From an uncultured Myxococcales bacterium (lineage in GTDB: Bacteria; Myxococcota_A; UBA9042), in contig CAIMEY010000048.1 of NCBI GenBank assembly GCA_903840165.1, forward strand, positions 21,741-85,740: a stretch of 64,000 bases of DNA, written 5' to 3'. Positions 30,381-39,669 of the stretch are shown piece by piece. Below the pieces are notes generated by a model that worked only from the letters and a program-made list of their open reading frames with translations, was not told the origin of the DNA and ran no database searches. Numbering within the stretch: the first letter of the stretch is position 1; each line of letters begins with the position of its first letter. The position numbers were made by a program, and so were the translations under genes.

Positions 30381-31214
30381 ATGGGCATCAAAAAGTACCG
30401 CCCCGTATCTGCCGGAACGCGCCAGTTGCACCTGGACGATTTCAAGGACGTCACCAAGTCCACGCCGGAAAAAGCGCTGATTGCGCCGCTTTCTGGCCCC
30501 AAAGGTCGCAACTGCTACGGTCGGATTACGGCCTACCAGCGCGGTGGCGCCCACAAGCGTCATTACCGCATTGTCGACTTCAAGCGCGACAAAGTGGCCG
30601 TTCCTGCGACCGTCGCTGCGATCGAGTACGATCCCAATCGTTCTTCGCGCCTGGCGCTGTTGCACTACGCCGATGGTGAGAAGCGCTACATCCTAGCGCC
30701 CCTTAACATCAAGGTCGGCGACACGGTGATCTCTTCGAAGAACGCCGACATCAAGCCGGGTAACACCCTGCCGCTGGAATCGATTCCGGTCGGTACGATG
30801 GTGCACGCGGTTGAGTTGCAGCCGGGCCGTGGTGCCCAGATGTGCCGCTCGGCCGGTACCTCCGCGCAGTTGATGGCCAAGGAAGGCAAGCACGCGTTGC
30901 TTCGTCTCCCCTCGGGTGAACTGCGTAAAGTGACTCGGGATTGCCGTGCGACCATTGGTCAGACGGGCAACCTCGACCACGACAAGATCAAGCTGGGCAA
31001 AGCCGGCCGTTCGCGCTGGTTGGGTCGTCGGCCCAATGTCCGCGGTGTCGCGATGAACCCGGTCGATCACCCCCACGGCGGTGGTGAAGGTCGTACCTCT
31101 GGTGGCCGTCATCCGACGACGCCTTGGGGCAAGAAGACCAAGGGTCCCAAGACGCGCACCAACAAGCGCACCAATCGCTTGATTGTTTCTCGTCGGCCCA
31201 AGGGTCCGCGCTAG
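30381..31214 (+). CDS. rplB: 50S ribosomal protein L2
   Basis: The 277-residue protein has the L2 start [35 protein letters not shown], and the peptidyl-transferase-proximal [17 protein letters not shown]. The ATG follows CGGAGCC. Full length with no unusual insertions. 95 nt precede rpsS. Confidence 0.98.
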   Translation: MGIKKYRPVSAGTRQLHLDDFKDVTKSTPEKALIAPLSGPKGRNCYGRITAYQRGGAHKRHYRIVDFKRDKVAVPATVAAIEYDPNRSSRLALLHYADGEKRYILAPLNIKVGDTVISSKNADIKPGNTLPLESIPVGTMVHAVELQPGRGAQMCRSAGTSAQLMAKEGKHALLRLPSGELRKVTRDCRATIGQTGNLDHDKIKLGKAGRSRWLGRRPNVRGVAMNPVDHPHGGGEGRTSGGRHPTTPWGKKTKGPKTRTNKRTNRLIVSRRPKGPR

Positions 31215-31309
31215 GACGCTAGGGAAGCGCAGCGCCAGACGGCGGCGGCGCAGGTGAGCGCGGAACAAGCGCTGGTTCAACAGGATTTTTCCGTTACTGA
31301 GGCAACCTC

Positions 31310-31588
31310 ATGTCCCGTTCGATCAAGAAAGGCCCGTTTGTCGATGGCCACCTCAAGGAAAAGGTGGAAGACGCCAACCGCGCCAACAACAAGCGCCCGA
31401 TCAAGACTTGGTCGCGCCGGTCGACGATTTTCCCTGATTTCGTCGGTTTGAACTTCATGGTCCACAACGGCAAAAAGTTCGTGCCGGTGTTCGTGACGGA
31501 GAACATGGTCGGCCACAAGCTGGGCGAGTTCTCTCCGACGCGCACCTTCCACGGCCACTCCGCGGACAAGAAGGTCAAGAAGAAGTAA
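31310..31588 (+). CDS. rpsS: 30S ribosomal protein S19
   Basis: The 92-residue protein starts [15 protein letters not shown] and contains [17 protein letters not shown], then [20 protein letters not shown], a textbook S19. It binds S13 near the A-site finger. Its start follows GAGGCAACCTC. A 132-nt spacer separates it from rplV. Confidence 0.98.
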   Translation: MSRSIKKGPFVDGHLKEKVEDANRANNKRPIKTWSRRSTIFPDFVGLNFMVHNGKKFVPVFVTENMVGHKLGEFSPTRTFHGHSADKKVKKK

Positions 31589-31720
31589 GGCGAAGATGCG
31601 GCGGTGCCCCGTGCCCAGGATAGGGCCGGAAGCCACATGGAGCCTGCTTCGGTCAGGCCCCAGCAGCTCAATCAAGCGTTGACGACCCAATGTGTGCCGT
31701 TGACGACGAAGGAAATGGCG

Positions 31721-32065
31721 ATGAGCGACAAGCTGACCCACACTGTTCACCTGCGTAACCTGCTGATCGCGCCACGTAAAGTGCGTGTGGTCGTGGATCA
31801 AATCCGCGACAAGCCGGTGGCCGTAGCCCTCGACATGCTGCAGTTCATCACCAAGCTTGGTGCTGGGCCGGTGCGCAAGCTGCTCGACAGCGCAGTGGCC
31901 AATGCCCGTGAAACCCACGGCATGGATGTCGATGCGCTGTACGTCAAGTCCGTCTACGTCGATCAGGCGCGGACGCTCAAGCGGTTCACGCCGCGTGCGC
32001 AGGGTCGGGCGACCAAGATTCTCAAGAAGTCGAGCCATGTGACGCTCGAGCTGGGCGTGCGCTAG
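31721..32065 (+). CDS. rplV: 50S ribosomal protein L22
   Basis: The 114-residue protein contains HLRNLLIAPRKVRVVVDQIR, then VRKLLDSAVANA and the tunnel-hairpin segment TLKRFTPRAQGRATKI. The ATG at 31721 is eight bases after AAGGA; the ATG six bases earlier is too close to the ribosome site. The N terminus (MSDKLTHTV) is a few residues longer than in E. coli. 57 nt separate it from rpsC. Confidence 0.96.
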   Translation: MSDKLTHTVHLRNLLIAPRKVRVVVDQIRDKPVAVALDMLQFITKLGAGPVRKLLDSAVANARETHGMDVDALYVKSVYVDQARTLKRFTPRAQGRATKILKKSSHVTLELGVR

Positions 32066-32122
32066 TTCGCACAAGACTTGTGGTCAAGTTTGTACGGAAC
32101 CAAAAGGGTACCGGAGGATAAC

Positions 32123-32770
32123 GTGGGACAGAAAAGCCATCCGAACGGTCTGCGCCTCGGCGTGATTCGCACCTGGAACTCCAAGTGGTTCGAGGAAAAA
32201 GCTTACGCCAAGTGGTTGCACGAGGACCTGGCGATCCGCAAGCTGATCAAGACCAAGATGAACCATGCAGGCATCGCGCGCATCGACATCGAGCGTCGCG
32301 CACGGCAGATCCGCATCGGCGTGCACACCGCGCGTCCGGGCATTCTGATCGGGCCAAAGGGCAAGGAAGCCGAGAAGCTCAAGGCCATGCTCAGCAAGAT
32401 CGCGCAGGGCGAAATCGTCCTGTCGATTCACGAGATTCGCCGCGCTGAGACCGATGCACAGCTTGTCGCTGAGTCGATCGCCACCCAGCTCGAGCGCCGC
32501 GTTGCCTTCCGCCGGGCGATGCGCAAGGCCATGCAAGCCGCGCAGAAGTTTGGCATCAAGGGCATTCGCGTCGCCTGCGCCGGTCGTTTGGGCGGAGCAG
32601 AAATGGGCCGTTACGAGTGGTACCGGGAAGGGCGCGTGCCCCTGCACACGCTGCGCGCCGACATTCAATACGGGGAGGCCTTGGCCAAGACCACGTACGG
32701 AATTTGCGGCGTCAAAACCTGGATTTACCACGGCGACATCCTGCCCGAGCGCAACATCGCCCGCGCGTAA
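32123..32770 (+). CDS. rpsC: 30S ribosomal protein S3
   Basis: The 215-residue protein begins (V)[17 protein letters not shown] and carries the KH RNA-binding motif [12 protein letters not shown]. The C-terminal [20 protein letters not shown] lines the mRNA entry. Start is GTG with GGAGG five bases upstream. S3 has helicase activity at the entry tunnel. Next gene rplP after 92 nt; that spacer holds a perfect ACCGGC/GCCGGT hairpin at 32826-32840. Confidence 0.98.
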   Translation: MGQKSHPNGLRLGVIRTWNSKWFEEKAYAKWLHEDLAIRKLIKTKMNHAGIARIDIERRARQIRIGVHTARPGILIGPKGKEAEKLKAMLSKIAQGEIVLSIHEIRRAETDAQLVAESIATQLERRVAFRRAMRKAMQAAQKFGIKGIRVACAGRLGGAEMGRYEWYREGRVPLHTLRADIQYGEALAKTTYGICGVKTWIYHGDILPERNIARA

Positions 32771-32862
32771 CGGATTGGCAATGGGGCTTGGGCCAGGCAA
32801 TGGCTCAGGCGACCTCTGGAACAGGACCGGCACTGCCGGTTGAACGATAAAGGAGCGCAGCC

Positions 32863-33279
32863 ATGTTGGCACCCAAGCGCGTGAAATGGCGCAAGGTCAT
32901 GAAAGGTCGCAAGACCGGCACGGCCTACCGCGGCAACGAAGTGAGCAACGGCGATTTTGGCCTGATGGCGACCGAATGCGGCTATATGACTAGCCGCCAG
33001 ATCGAAGCCGCTCGTATTGCCATGACCCGCAAGATCAAGCGCGGGGCGCGGGTGTGGATTCGCATCTTCCCGCAGAAGCCGATTACCAAGAAGCCCGCCG
33101 AAACCCGCATGGGTAAAGGTAAAGGGCCACCGGACCACTGGGTTGCAGTGATTCTCCCGGGCATGATGCTCTATGAGATTCAGTCCGACGAGCCCGAGTT
33201 GGTCAAGGAAGCGTTGCAACTGGCCAGCCACAAGCTGCCGTTCAAGACGCGCGTTGTGGCTCGGGACGAGATCGCGTAA
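32863..33279 (+). CDS. rplP: 50S ribosomal protein L16
   Basis: The 138-residue protein starts [19 protein letters not shown] and contains [20 protein letters not shown] and [10 protein letters not shown], the L16 core contacting the A-site tRNA. The ATG follows AAGGAGCG. It is followed by an unusually long 343-nt spacer before rpmC, where most bacteria have near-zero spacing. Confidence 0.98.
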   Translation: MLAPKRVKWRKVMKGRKTGTAYRGNEVSNGDFGLMATECGYMTSRQIEAARIAMTRKIKRGARVWIRIFPQKPITKKPAETRMGKGKGPPDHWVAVILPGMMLYEIQSDEPELVKEALQLASHKLPFKTRVVARDEIA

Positions 33280-33622
33280 GGGCTTGGCCCTGTGACCCAT
33301 TTCCCTGAGCGGGGGATGGAACAAGGCGCAGCGGGCTGACAAAGCGGTGGTGAGTGTAAAGCGCTGCGACGAAGAGTCGACCTGCACAGAATCCTTCGGG
33401 AATTGCAGGGCAAGCGCGAGACCAAGGGCACCGGGACCTCAGAGGTTCCAGGGGCTTCAGGCCAAGACTCAACCCGACCCACGTCGCTTGCGAAAAGACC
33501 TACCGCGAAGATACCCGTTGTGAAAAGCCCCATTGGGACCTGACACAGCACGACTGCGAGATAGCAAACAGGGATGAGACCCGCACCGCGTGTGCGCCCG
33601 TCCCAGCCGTACGGAGACCGAG
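33280..33622 (+). other. 343-nt non-coding spacer between rplP and rpmC
   Basis: No coding potential is supported in any frame. The clearest structure is a small hairpin with arms GGACCT and AGGTTCC (one bulged T) at about 33448-33463. No convincing promoter or terminator was found by eye. Confidence 0.5.
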
Positions 33623-33841
33623 ATGAAGCGCGCATTGCTCAAGGAACTGACATCGGTGGAACTGCGCCGCAAGGAAGGCGAACTTCGTGAGGAAGTCTTC
33701 CGTCTGCGCTTTCAGCACCACACCGGCCAGTTGGCCAGCCCGATCAAGTTGCGCACGGCGCGCCGCGAGTTGGCGCAGGTGTTGACACGCATGCGCGAGA
33801 TTGAACTTGGCGTGCGGTCTTCGGCTTTGCCCCAAGGCTAA
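33623..33841 (+). CDS. rpmC: 50S ribosomal protein L29
   Basis: The 72-residue protein begins MKRALLKELTSVELRRKEGE and shows the L29 core LREEVFRLRFQHHTGQL and RTARRELAQVLTRMRE. The ATG follows a CGGAGA site. L29 sits by the tunnel exit next to L23. Flanked by long spacers of 343 nt and 198 nt. Confidence 0.96.
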   Translation: MKRALLKELTSVELRRKEGELREEVFRLRFQHHTGQLASPIKLRTARRELAQVLTRMREIELGVRSSALPQG

Positions 33842-34039
33842 GGCGTCCAGAACGCAGCTGGCGCTCGCGGGAAGTTCCCCAATCAGGGAATTCGCAGAAG
33901 CGCCCGGTCGACAGTGCTCCGGCACCAGACCGAGGCAGCGAGCGCCCGTGTCGATAGAGCGCCTGTGAAAGAACGTGAAATGATTCCGCGAGCTGGACCA
34001 CATGAGTCAGCCGCAGTGTACGACGAGGAGATGGCAGCC

Positions 34040-34369
34040 ATGACCGAGAACGACAACAGCGTGATCGACGCGCCGAGCAGCGAGGCTGCCGCGGAAGACA
34101 ATTTGGCCGGTGAGCACGGTCGCCATCGCCGCACGGCGACGGGCATCGTTGTCTCGACCAAGATGGAAAAAACGGCTGTCATTTCCGTGACACGCGTCTT
34201 CCTGCACCCCAAGTACCGCAAGTACGTGCGTCGGCGCAAGAAGTACATGGCCCACGATGAGCATGGTCAGTGCGCGGTCGGTGACCAGGTGCTGATTGAG
34301 GAATGCCGGCCCATGTCCGCTCACAAGCGGTGGCGCTTCCTCAAGATCATGCGCAAGCATGCGCAGTAG
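34040..34369 (+). CDS. rpsQ: 30S ribosomal protein S17 with acidic N-terminal extension
   Basis: The 109-residue protein has the S17 core GIVVSTKMEKTAVISVTRVF, LHPKYRKYVRRRKKYMAHDE and GDQVLIEECRPMSAHKRWRF. It is preceded by about 30 residues rich in Asp, Glu, Asn and Ala (MTENDNSVIDAPSSEAAAED), whereas most S17 proteins start at the core. The ATG at 34040 lies nine bases after GACGAGGAG; the ATG at 34031 directly abuts that site. The extension could be disordered in the ribosome; its role is unknown. Confidence 0.93.
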   Translation: MTENDNSVIDAPSSEAAAEDNLAGEHGRHRRTATGIVVSTKMEKTAVISVTRVFLHPKYRKYVRRRKKYMAHDEHGQCAVGDQVLIEECRPMSAHKRWRFLKIMRKHAQ

Positions 34370-34559
34370 GACTGATGCTGCGGCGGGCAAAGCATCAACT
34401 GCTAAGCCTTTTGTCGCGGTAGCTTAGTCAACTTGGCCGCCTTTGCGGGCGCCAAAGCCAAAACGCAGGCCGCACCGAAAAGCGGCAAAGTCAACCAGTG
34501 CCGCCACGCGCGCGGCAACGCCCATCCGCTCCAAGCGGTTCAGCGTGCAAGGGGATGCC

Positions 34560-34928
34560 ATGATCCAGACCGAGACCTACCTGACTGTGGCCGATAACTC
34601 CGGCGCCAAGCAGCTGCGCTGCATCAAGGTGCTGGGCGGTTCCAAGCGCAAGTACGCGTCGCTAGGCGATATTATCGTCTGTTCGGTGCGCGAAGCGCTG
34701 CCCAAGTCCAAGGTCAAGAAGGGCGATGTGGTCAAGGCCGTCATCGTTCGCACCACCAAGGAAGTGGGCCGTGAAGACGGCAGCTACATCAAGTTCGACG
34801 GCAATGCCGCCGTGGTGATCAACAACCAGAAGGAGCCCGTGGGCACGCGCATCTTTGGGCCCGTTGCCCGCGAGTTGCGCGCCAAGCGATTTATGAAAAT
34901 CGTGTCCCTGGCGCCCGAGGTTCTGTAG
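34560..34928 (+). CDS. rplN: 50S ribosomal protein L14
   Basis: The 122-residue protein opens [20 protein letters not shown] and ends [19 protein letters not shown], both diagnostic of L14 at the subunit interface. Start ATG at 34560 follows AAGGGGA. The open frame upstream has no L14 homology. Spacer to rplX is 110 nt and contains a UUCG-type tetraloop (GACC-TTCG-GGTC). Confidence 0.98.
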   Translation: MIQTETYLTVADNSGAKQLRCIKVLGGSKRKYASLGDIIVCSVREALPKSKVKKGDVVKAVIVRTTKEVGREDGSYIKFDGNAAVVINNQKEPVGTRIFGPVARELRAKRFMKIVSLAPEVL

Positions 34929-35038
34929 ACCGACCTTCGGGTCAGTCAAGTCATTGCGGCGACGAACGCCCTGTGATGTCAGCGATTTAGTGGCCAGCCA
35001 ATTGAGTGCCGGCCCCAGCGATTAGAGAAGGTGCTCCC

Positions 35039-35371
35039 ATGAGCAAGATTCGCAAGAACGACCTGGTGGCGGTGTTGGCCGGCAAAGACCGCGGCAAGAC
35101 GGGCAAAGTCCTGCGCGTAGTTGCCCAAGGCAAGCGCGTCGTCGTCGAAAAGATCAACATCATCAAGCGTCACCAGAAGGCTCGACGCGCCGATGAGAAA
35201 GCTGGCATCATTGAGAAGGAAGCACCGTTCGACATCAGCAATGTCGCACTGGTGAGCCCGACCACTGGCAAGCCGGTGCGCGTCGGTTTCAAGTTTGTCG
35301 AGACGGCAGACGGCCAGTCCAAGAAAGTGCGCGTTGTGCACAAGACTGGTGAAGTTCTCGATCAGATCTAA
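35039..35371 (+). CDS. rplX: 50S ribosomal protein L24
   Basis: The 110-residue protein begins MSKIRKNDLVAVLAGKDRGK with the KOW motif, then GKVLRVVAQGKRVVVEKINI and VEKINIIKRHQKA. L24 initiates 50S assembly. The ATG follows GAGAAGG. It ends 127 nt before rplE. Confidence 0.97.
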   Translation: MSKIRKNDLVAVLAGKDRGKTGKVLRVVAQGKRVVVEKINIIKRHQKARRADEKAGIIEKEAPFDISNVALVSPTTGKPVRVGFKFVETADGQSKKVRVVHKTGEVLDQI

Positions 35372-35498
35372 GCGAGCGGGACCAGCCGTGAGCCGCAATT
35401 CCGGGTGGAATGCGCCGGACTGGATCAAGCCCTGCCCGCAGCGGCAGGAACGTGGTTGGCCAAGCGAAGACTTGGACTGACCTTTAGGGAGAAGAGCT

Positions 35499-36041
35499 AT
35501 GGCACCGCGTTTGCAGGAAAAATACAGCCAGGTGGCAATCGCCGCGCTGACCCAAGAGTTTGCCTACGTCAATCCGATGCAGGTGCCGCGCCTCCAGAAG
35601 ATCGTCATCAACTTTGGTCTGGGTGAAGCCACGCAGAACCCCAAAGTCATTGAGAAGACGGTCGAGCAGTTGACTTTGATGGCTGGCCAGAAGCCAATCG
35701 TCACGCGTTCGCGCAAGTCAATCGCCAACTTCAAGCTGCGCGAGAACATTCCGATCGGTGTCAAGGTGACCCTTCGCCGCGACAAAATGTTTGAGTTCCT
35801 CGACCGTTTGGTCTCCATCGCCCTGCCGTCCGTGCGCGACTTTCGTGGCGTGAGCCCGAAGGGGTTCGACGGCCGCGGTAACTTCACGATGGGCCTCAAA
35901 GAACAGATCATCTTCCCGGAAATCAGCTATGAATCCGTGGACAAAGTGCGCGGTATGAACATCACGATGGTCACCTCCGCCAAGACCGACGCCGAGAGCA
36001 AGGCCCTGCTCGCCCACTTGGGCGTGCCCTTCCGCAAGTAG
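35499..36041 (+). CDS. rplE: 50S ribosomal protein L5
   Basis: The 180-residue protein contains [38 protein letters not shown], and [20 protein letters not shown], the standard L5 segments that contact 5S rRNA and P-site tRNA. The ATG follows GGGAGAAG. rpsN follows after 57 nt. Confidence 0.98.
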   Translation: MAPRLQEKYSQVAIAALTQEFAYVNPMQVPRLQKIVINFGLGEATQNPKVIEKTVEQLTLMAGQKPIVTRSRKSIANFKLRENIPIGVKVTLRRDKMFEFLDRLVSIALPSVRDFRGVSPKGFDGRGNFTMGLKEQIIFPEISYESVDKVRGMNITMVTSAKTDAESKALLAHLGVPFRK

Positions 36042-36098
36042 GCAGGACCGGCCCTTCGCCGATAAGTCAGAAAACAGCGCAAGATTACAGAGGAACCC

Positions 36099-36284
36099 AT
36101 GGCCAAGACCAGCCAAATCAACAAGTCGAACGGCCCGCAGAAGTTCGAAATTCGTCACCGCAACCGCTGCAAAGTCTGTGGACGTCCACGCGGTTACCTG
36201 CGCAAGTTCGCACTGTGCCGTATTTGCTTCCGGTCCCTGGCTGTGCGCGGCGAACTGCCGGGCGTGACCAAGGCTTCCTGGTAG
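36099..36284 (+). CDS. rpsN: 30S ribosomal protein S14, zinc-binding type
   Basis: The 61-residue protein is a type Z S14: [20 protein letters not shown], then RICFR, provides the four zinc-binding cysteines. The short length also fits the zinc form, as opposed to the cysteine-free form of about 100 residues. Start ATG follows AGAGGAACCC. The spacer to rpsH is 282 nt, with a CCGGC-AGGT-GCCGG hairpin. Confidence 0.97.
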   Translation: MAKTSQINKSNGPQKFEIRHRNRCKVCGRPRGYLRKFALCRICFRSLAVRGELPGVTKASW

Positions 36285-36566
36285 GCAAACGGGGAAACGC
36301 TCGGGTCGACTCGCGCAGTCCGACACGCCGTAACCCCTTGGTCAGCGTAGCTTTTAGCGCGTTGACTGAAACAATCGATGGTCCGCATTGAGCGGGCCCC
36401 CTTTTCGCCCACGCAACCGGGCGTTCGCGGTAACTGGTAGTACCGGCAGGTGCCGGCAACCCAGGTGCCCATCCAGGGACAAACATCGGTGGAGCCCCCA
36501 GGCGGGCCAAGCCGAAGCAAGACCCTGAGCGGCAAACGGTTTTTGCAGAACAGACAGAGGCATTTC

Positions 36567-36965
36567 ATGGCGACTACCGATCCGATCGCAGACTTCCTGA
36601 CCCGCATCCGCAACGGCATCATGGCCCGGCATACGGAAGTGCGCTGCCCCGCTTCCAACATGATTCGCAACCTCGCGCGAATCCTGCATGAAGAAGGCTA
36701 CGTCAACGGCGTGACCGAAGAGGTCGAGAGCGCCCAGGGCGCCCTGGTGTTGCAACTGCGCTACGCTGCTGATAAAACCAACGTGATTACCGGGATTCGT
36801 CGGGCTTCGCGGCCTGGCCAGCGCCGTTACTGCGGTGTCGGCGAGATTCCGCGCGTCAAGAACGGTATGGGTATCGCCATCTTGTCGACTTCAGGCGGCG
36901 TGATGACCGGGGCCAAAGCGCGTCACGCCAATGTGGGCGGCGAGCTGATCTGCACGGTCTGGTAG
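36567..36965 (+). CDS. rpsH: 30S ribosomal protein S8
   Basis: The 132-residue protein begins MATTDPIADFLTRIRNGIMA and ends with GMGIAILSTSGGVMTGAKAR and GGELICTVW, the conserved S8 C-terminal RNA-binding half. In E. coli S8 represses the spc operon. The ATG at 36567 has AGAGG six bases upstream. 130 nt precede rplF. Confidence 0.98.
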   Translation: MATTDPIADFLTRIRNGIMARHTEVRCPASNMIRNLARILHEEGYVNGVTEEVESAQGALVLQLRYAADKTNVITGIRRASRPGQRRYCGVGEIPRVKNGMGIAILSTSGGVMTGAKARHANVGGELICTVW

Positions 36966-37095
36966 TCCCAAGCCCATTGGTCTTTGGATCTTTTTGTCCA
37001 ACAGACCGTGCCGCCGTAGCAACGAGCGACAACGGTCTACCAGCACTGCGTCCCTAGCCCTTGCCGGGCACAGGACAATCCCAGCGGGGAACATC

Positions 37096-37677
37096 ATGGT
37101 AACGCAAAGCGAAAACAAGGTCATCGAGTCACGCGTTGGCAAGGCGCCCGTCGCCATTCCTGCCAAAGTGACATTCGCGGTCTCCGGTGAACAGGTCACG
37201 GTCAAAGGTCCGCTCGGCACGCTGACGCGCACGTTCAAAGGCGTAACCTTTGAGCAAGAGGGCGCCGAAGTGCACGTCAAGGCGACGGCGACCAATCGCA
37301 CGGGCAAGGCCCTGCACGGCCTGGGGCGCAACCTGTTTCGCAACATGGTGCAAGGCGTGTCCGTGGGCTACAAGAAGGAGCTCGACGTCGTCGGCGTCGG
37401 TTTCCGCGTGGAAGCGATTGGCGCGAACCTCAAGTTCTCCATCGGTTTTTCTCACCCCGTGATGTTCGCCCTGCCGGCGGCCGTGGTGTGCAAGATTGAA
37501 AAGCAGACGCACTTGGAACTGACCAGCGTCGACAAAGAGTTGCTGGGTCAAATCGCGGCCAATATCCGCGGTCTGCGCGCACCTGAGCCATACAAGGGCA
37601 AGGGCGTTCGTTACAGCGACGAGACCGTTCGCATGAAGGCCGGCAAGTCCGGTGGCAAGGGCGGCAAGAAGAAGTAG
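37096..37677 (+). CDS. rplF: 50S ribosomal protein L6
   Basis: The 193-residue protein has SRVGKAPVAIPAKVTFAVSG, the repeat-fold core GLGRNLFRNMVQGVSVGYKK, and the C-terminal IRGLRAPEPYKGKGVRYSDE signature of L6. The start ATG follows GCGGGGA. The N terminus carries about ten extra residues before the usual MSRVGK start. 175 nt precede rplR. Confidence 0.97.
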   Translation: MVTQSENKVIESRVGKAPVAIPAKVTFAVSGEQVTVKGPLGTLTRTFKGVTFEQEGAEVHVKATATNRTGKALHGLGRNLFRNMVQGVSVGYKKELDVVGVGFRVEAIGANLKFSIGFSHPVMFALPAAVVCKIEKQTHLELTSVDKELLGQIAANIRGLRAPEPYKGKGVRYSDETVRMKAGKSGGKGGKKK

Positions 37678-37852
37678 CCCCTAGTTGGCCGAGTGGCCCT
37701 AGTTTCCGCGGGATACGTCGTGTTGGCGTACCTGCAACCGGGCGAGGCCTTGGCGCCAAGTCCGCAGTATCCGCAGCGAGAGGCGTGTCCCCACGTAGGG
37801 TGCGCACAAGCCGAGCAGGCTACGCTGCCCCTGGCTCAAGGAAGAGAAAGAC

Positions 37853-38260
37853 ATGTTTATTCAGAAGTATCGCAACGAGCGTGAGCACCGCAAGGCCCGC
37901 CTGCGCTTTGGCCTCAAGGGTACGCCCGAGCGTCCGCGCATGAGCGTTTTCCGTTCCGCTCGGCACATTTACGTGCAGATCATCGATGACGAGACCGGCA
38001 CGACGCTGGCCGCTGCTTCGACCGTTGAGCCGGAGCTGCGCAAGTTCGATGGCGATAAGTCTGCCGCTGCTGAAGCCGTGGGCCGTTTGGCCGCTGAGCG
38101 CGCCGTTGCCAAGGGCATCACCAAGTTGGTGTTCGATCGCAATGGTTTCCGCTACACGGGTCGCGTGGCTGCCGTCTCCAAGGTCGCCCACGAACTGGGC
38201 CTCCTGAGCAAGACTGGCTACAGCGCCACGGGCGAAACGGGTGCGGATTCTGCTGAATAA
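37853..38260 (+). CDS. rplR: 50S ribosomal protein L18
   Basis: The 135-residue protein contains RARLRFGLKGTPERPRMSVF-type segments (KARLRFGLKG, RPRMSVFRSARHIYVQIIDD), LVFDRNGFRYTGRVAAV and the 5S rRNA-binding basic N terminus. The C terminus is extended by about 15 residues (KTGYSATGETGADSAE). The ATG lies after AAGGAAGAG. 75 nt precede rpsE. Confidence 0.96.
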   Translation: MFIQKYRNEREHRKARLRFGLKGTPERPRMSVFRSARHIYVQIIDDETGTTLAAASTVEPELRKFDGDKSAAAEAVGRLAAERAVAKGITKLVFDRNGFRYTGRVAAVSKVAHELGLLSKTGYSATGETGADSAE

Positions 38261-38335
38261 AGCGGCACCGCTGCATTTTCCTGAGCATATACAGCGCCTG
38301 TAACAACAAAAAGGCGCTCAAGACGGAGTCTAGTC

Positions 38336-38911
38336 ATGGCAGCAGAGAATACGCGTCAGGGACCCAGTGGCCGCGGTGGCGAGCGCGATCCGCGCGGTGG
38401 CAATCAGCGGCGGGAGCGCCCGGCGGAAGTCGATAGTGAGTTCGGCACAGCCACCATCGCGATCAACCGCACCGCTAAGGTGGTCAAGGGTGGTCGTCGC
38501 TTCAGCTTTTCCGCGTTGATCGTGGTGGGCGATGGCAAGGGCAAAGTCGGCATCGGTATGGGCAAGGCGGCGGAAGTGCCTGAGGCCATTCGCAAAGGTA
38601 CGGAGCAGGCTCGCAAGGCCATGTTCCAGGTGCCGCTGGTCAAAGGTTCGATCCCCCATGACGCCCTCGGGCACTACGGTGCGGGTGAAGTTCTGCTGCG
38701 TCCTGCTGGACGTGGTACGGGCGTCATCGCCGGTGGTCCCGTGCGTGCCGTGCTCGAGCAGGCCGGCGTTCGCGACGTTGTGACCAAGTGCATCGGCAGC
38801 AATAATCCGCACAACGTGGTGCGAGCGACCTTGGATGCCCTGCGCCAACTGCGCACGGTCGACCAGATTTCGAGCCGTCGCGGCAAGCCGATCGAGGAGA
38901 TCCGCGGCTAA
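38336..38911 (+). CDS. rpsE: 30S ribosomal protein S5
   Basis: The 191-residue protein shows [38 protein letters not shown], and the conserved [20 protein letters not shown] core of S5. The N-terminal 35 residues are Arg/Gly/Glu-rich and longer than usual. Start ATG follows ACGGAG. The next gene is rplO: the rpmD (L30) gene expected here is absent from the 193-nt spacer. Confidence 0.97.
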   Translation: MAAENTRQGPSGRGGERDPRGGNQRRERPAEVDSEFGTATIAINRTAKVVKGGRRFSFSALIVVGDGKGKVGIGMGKAAEVPEAIRKGTEQARKAMFQVPLVKGSIPHDALGHYGAGEVLLRPAGRGTGVIAGGPVRAVLEQAGVRDVVTKCIGSNNPHNVVRATLDALRQLRTVDQISSRRGKPIEEIRG

Positions 38912-39003
38912 TCCAGCGTGCTGCGTTGCCCCGCTTTGACCTTGTTGTCGGGCGGTGGCGCCGTGCACCCGGCTCGTCCGCCCGGCAAGGCTTTGCCGCG
39001 GGC

Positions 39004-39032
39004 TTGTCAGTCGCCCATTGCAACCGTATACT
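39004..39032 (+). promoter_or_regulatory. Candidate internal promoter upstream of rplO-secY-adk
   Basis: TTGTCA (39004-39009) and TATACT (39027-39032) are separated by exactly 17 bp; each matches the sigma-70 consensus at five of six positions. It sits in the spacer between rpsE and rplO, about 70 nt before the rplO start. This is one of the best-matching promoters seen in the ribosomal region. Confidence 0.55.
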
Positions 39033-39104
39033 TTCGCGCCTTCCAAGCGCAGTCTGCCACCGGGCGGCGCGTCCGCAGTCGGTGTTGAATCGCAGGAGCC
39101 AGCC

Positions 39105-39548
39105 ATGAACGAACTCAGCAATCTCCGGCCCCCACGTGGCGCCGTTAAGACCCGCAAGCGTCTCGGTCGCGGCGTCGGCTCTGGCTTGGGCAAGACCTCT
39201 GGTCACGGCCACAAGGGCCAAGAGCAGCGCAAGTCGCGCGACGTCGGCCCCGCCTTTGAAGGCGGCCAGATGCCGATCCAGCGCCGTTTGCCGAAGATCG
39301 GTTTTACCAATATCTTCGCCAAGAAGTACGCGACGCTCAACGTTGGCGAACTCGCGATCTTCCCCGCCGGTTCGACGGTGGATGAGACCGCGTTGCGCGT
39401 CGTTGGCTTGGTCAAAGGCCGGATCGACGGCGTCAAGATCCTCGGCGACGGCGATCTGGGCGTTGCCCTGACGGTTGTCGCTGCCAAGTTCACGGCGTCT
39501 GCGCAGGCCAAGATCGTGGCTGCCGGCGGTACGGCCCAGAACCCGTAA
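39105..39548 (+). CDS. rplO: 50S ribosomal protein L15
   Basis: The 147-residue protein begins [20 protein letters not shown] and contains [18 protein letters not shown], then [15 protein letters not shown], all canonical L15. The ATG at 39105 follows CAGGAGCC. 121 nt separate it from secY. Confidence 0.98.
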   Translation: MNELSNLRPPRGAVKTRKRLGRGVGSGLGKTSGHGHKGQEQRKSRDVGPAFEGGQMPIQRRLPKIGFTNIFAKKYATLNVGELAIFPAGSTVDETALRVVGLVKGRIDGVKILGDGDLGVALTVVAAKFTASAQAKIVAAGGTAQNP

Positions 39549-39669
39549 CTCGAGTCTTTGCGCGGGCCTGCCACCATGCTTGGCGATGCCCGCTCCAGGT
39601 CAATCTGCGGCCCGTATGGTGCCAAAGAGGCCGAACACTGACATTCCGCATGGAACCGGGAGGCCAAGA

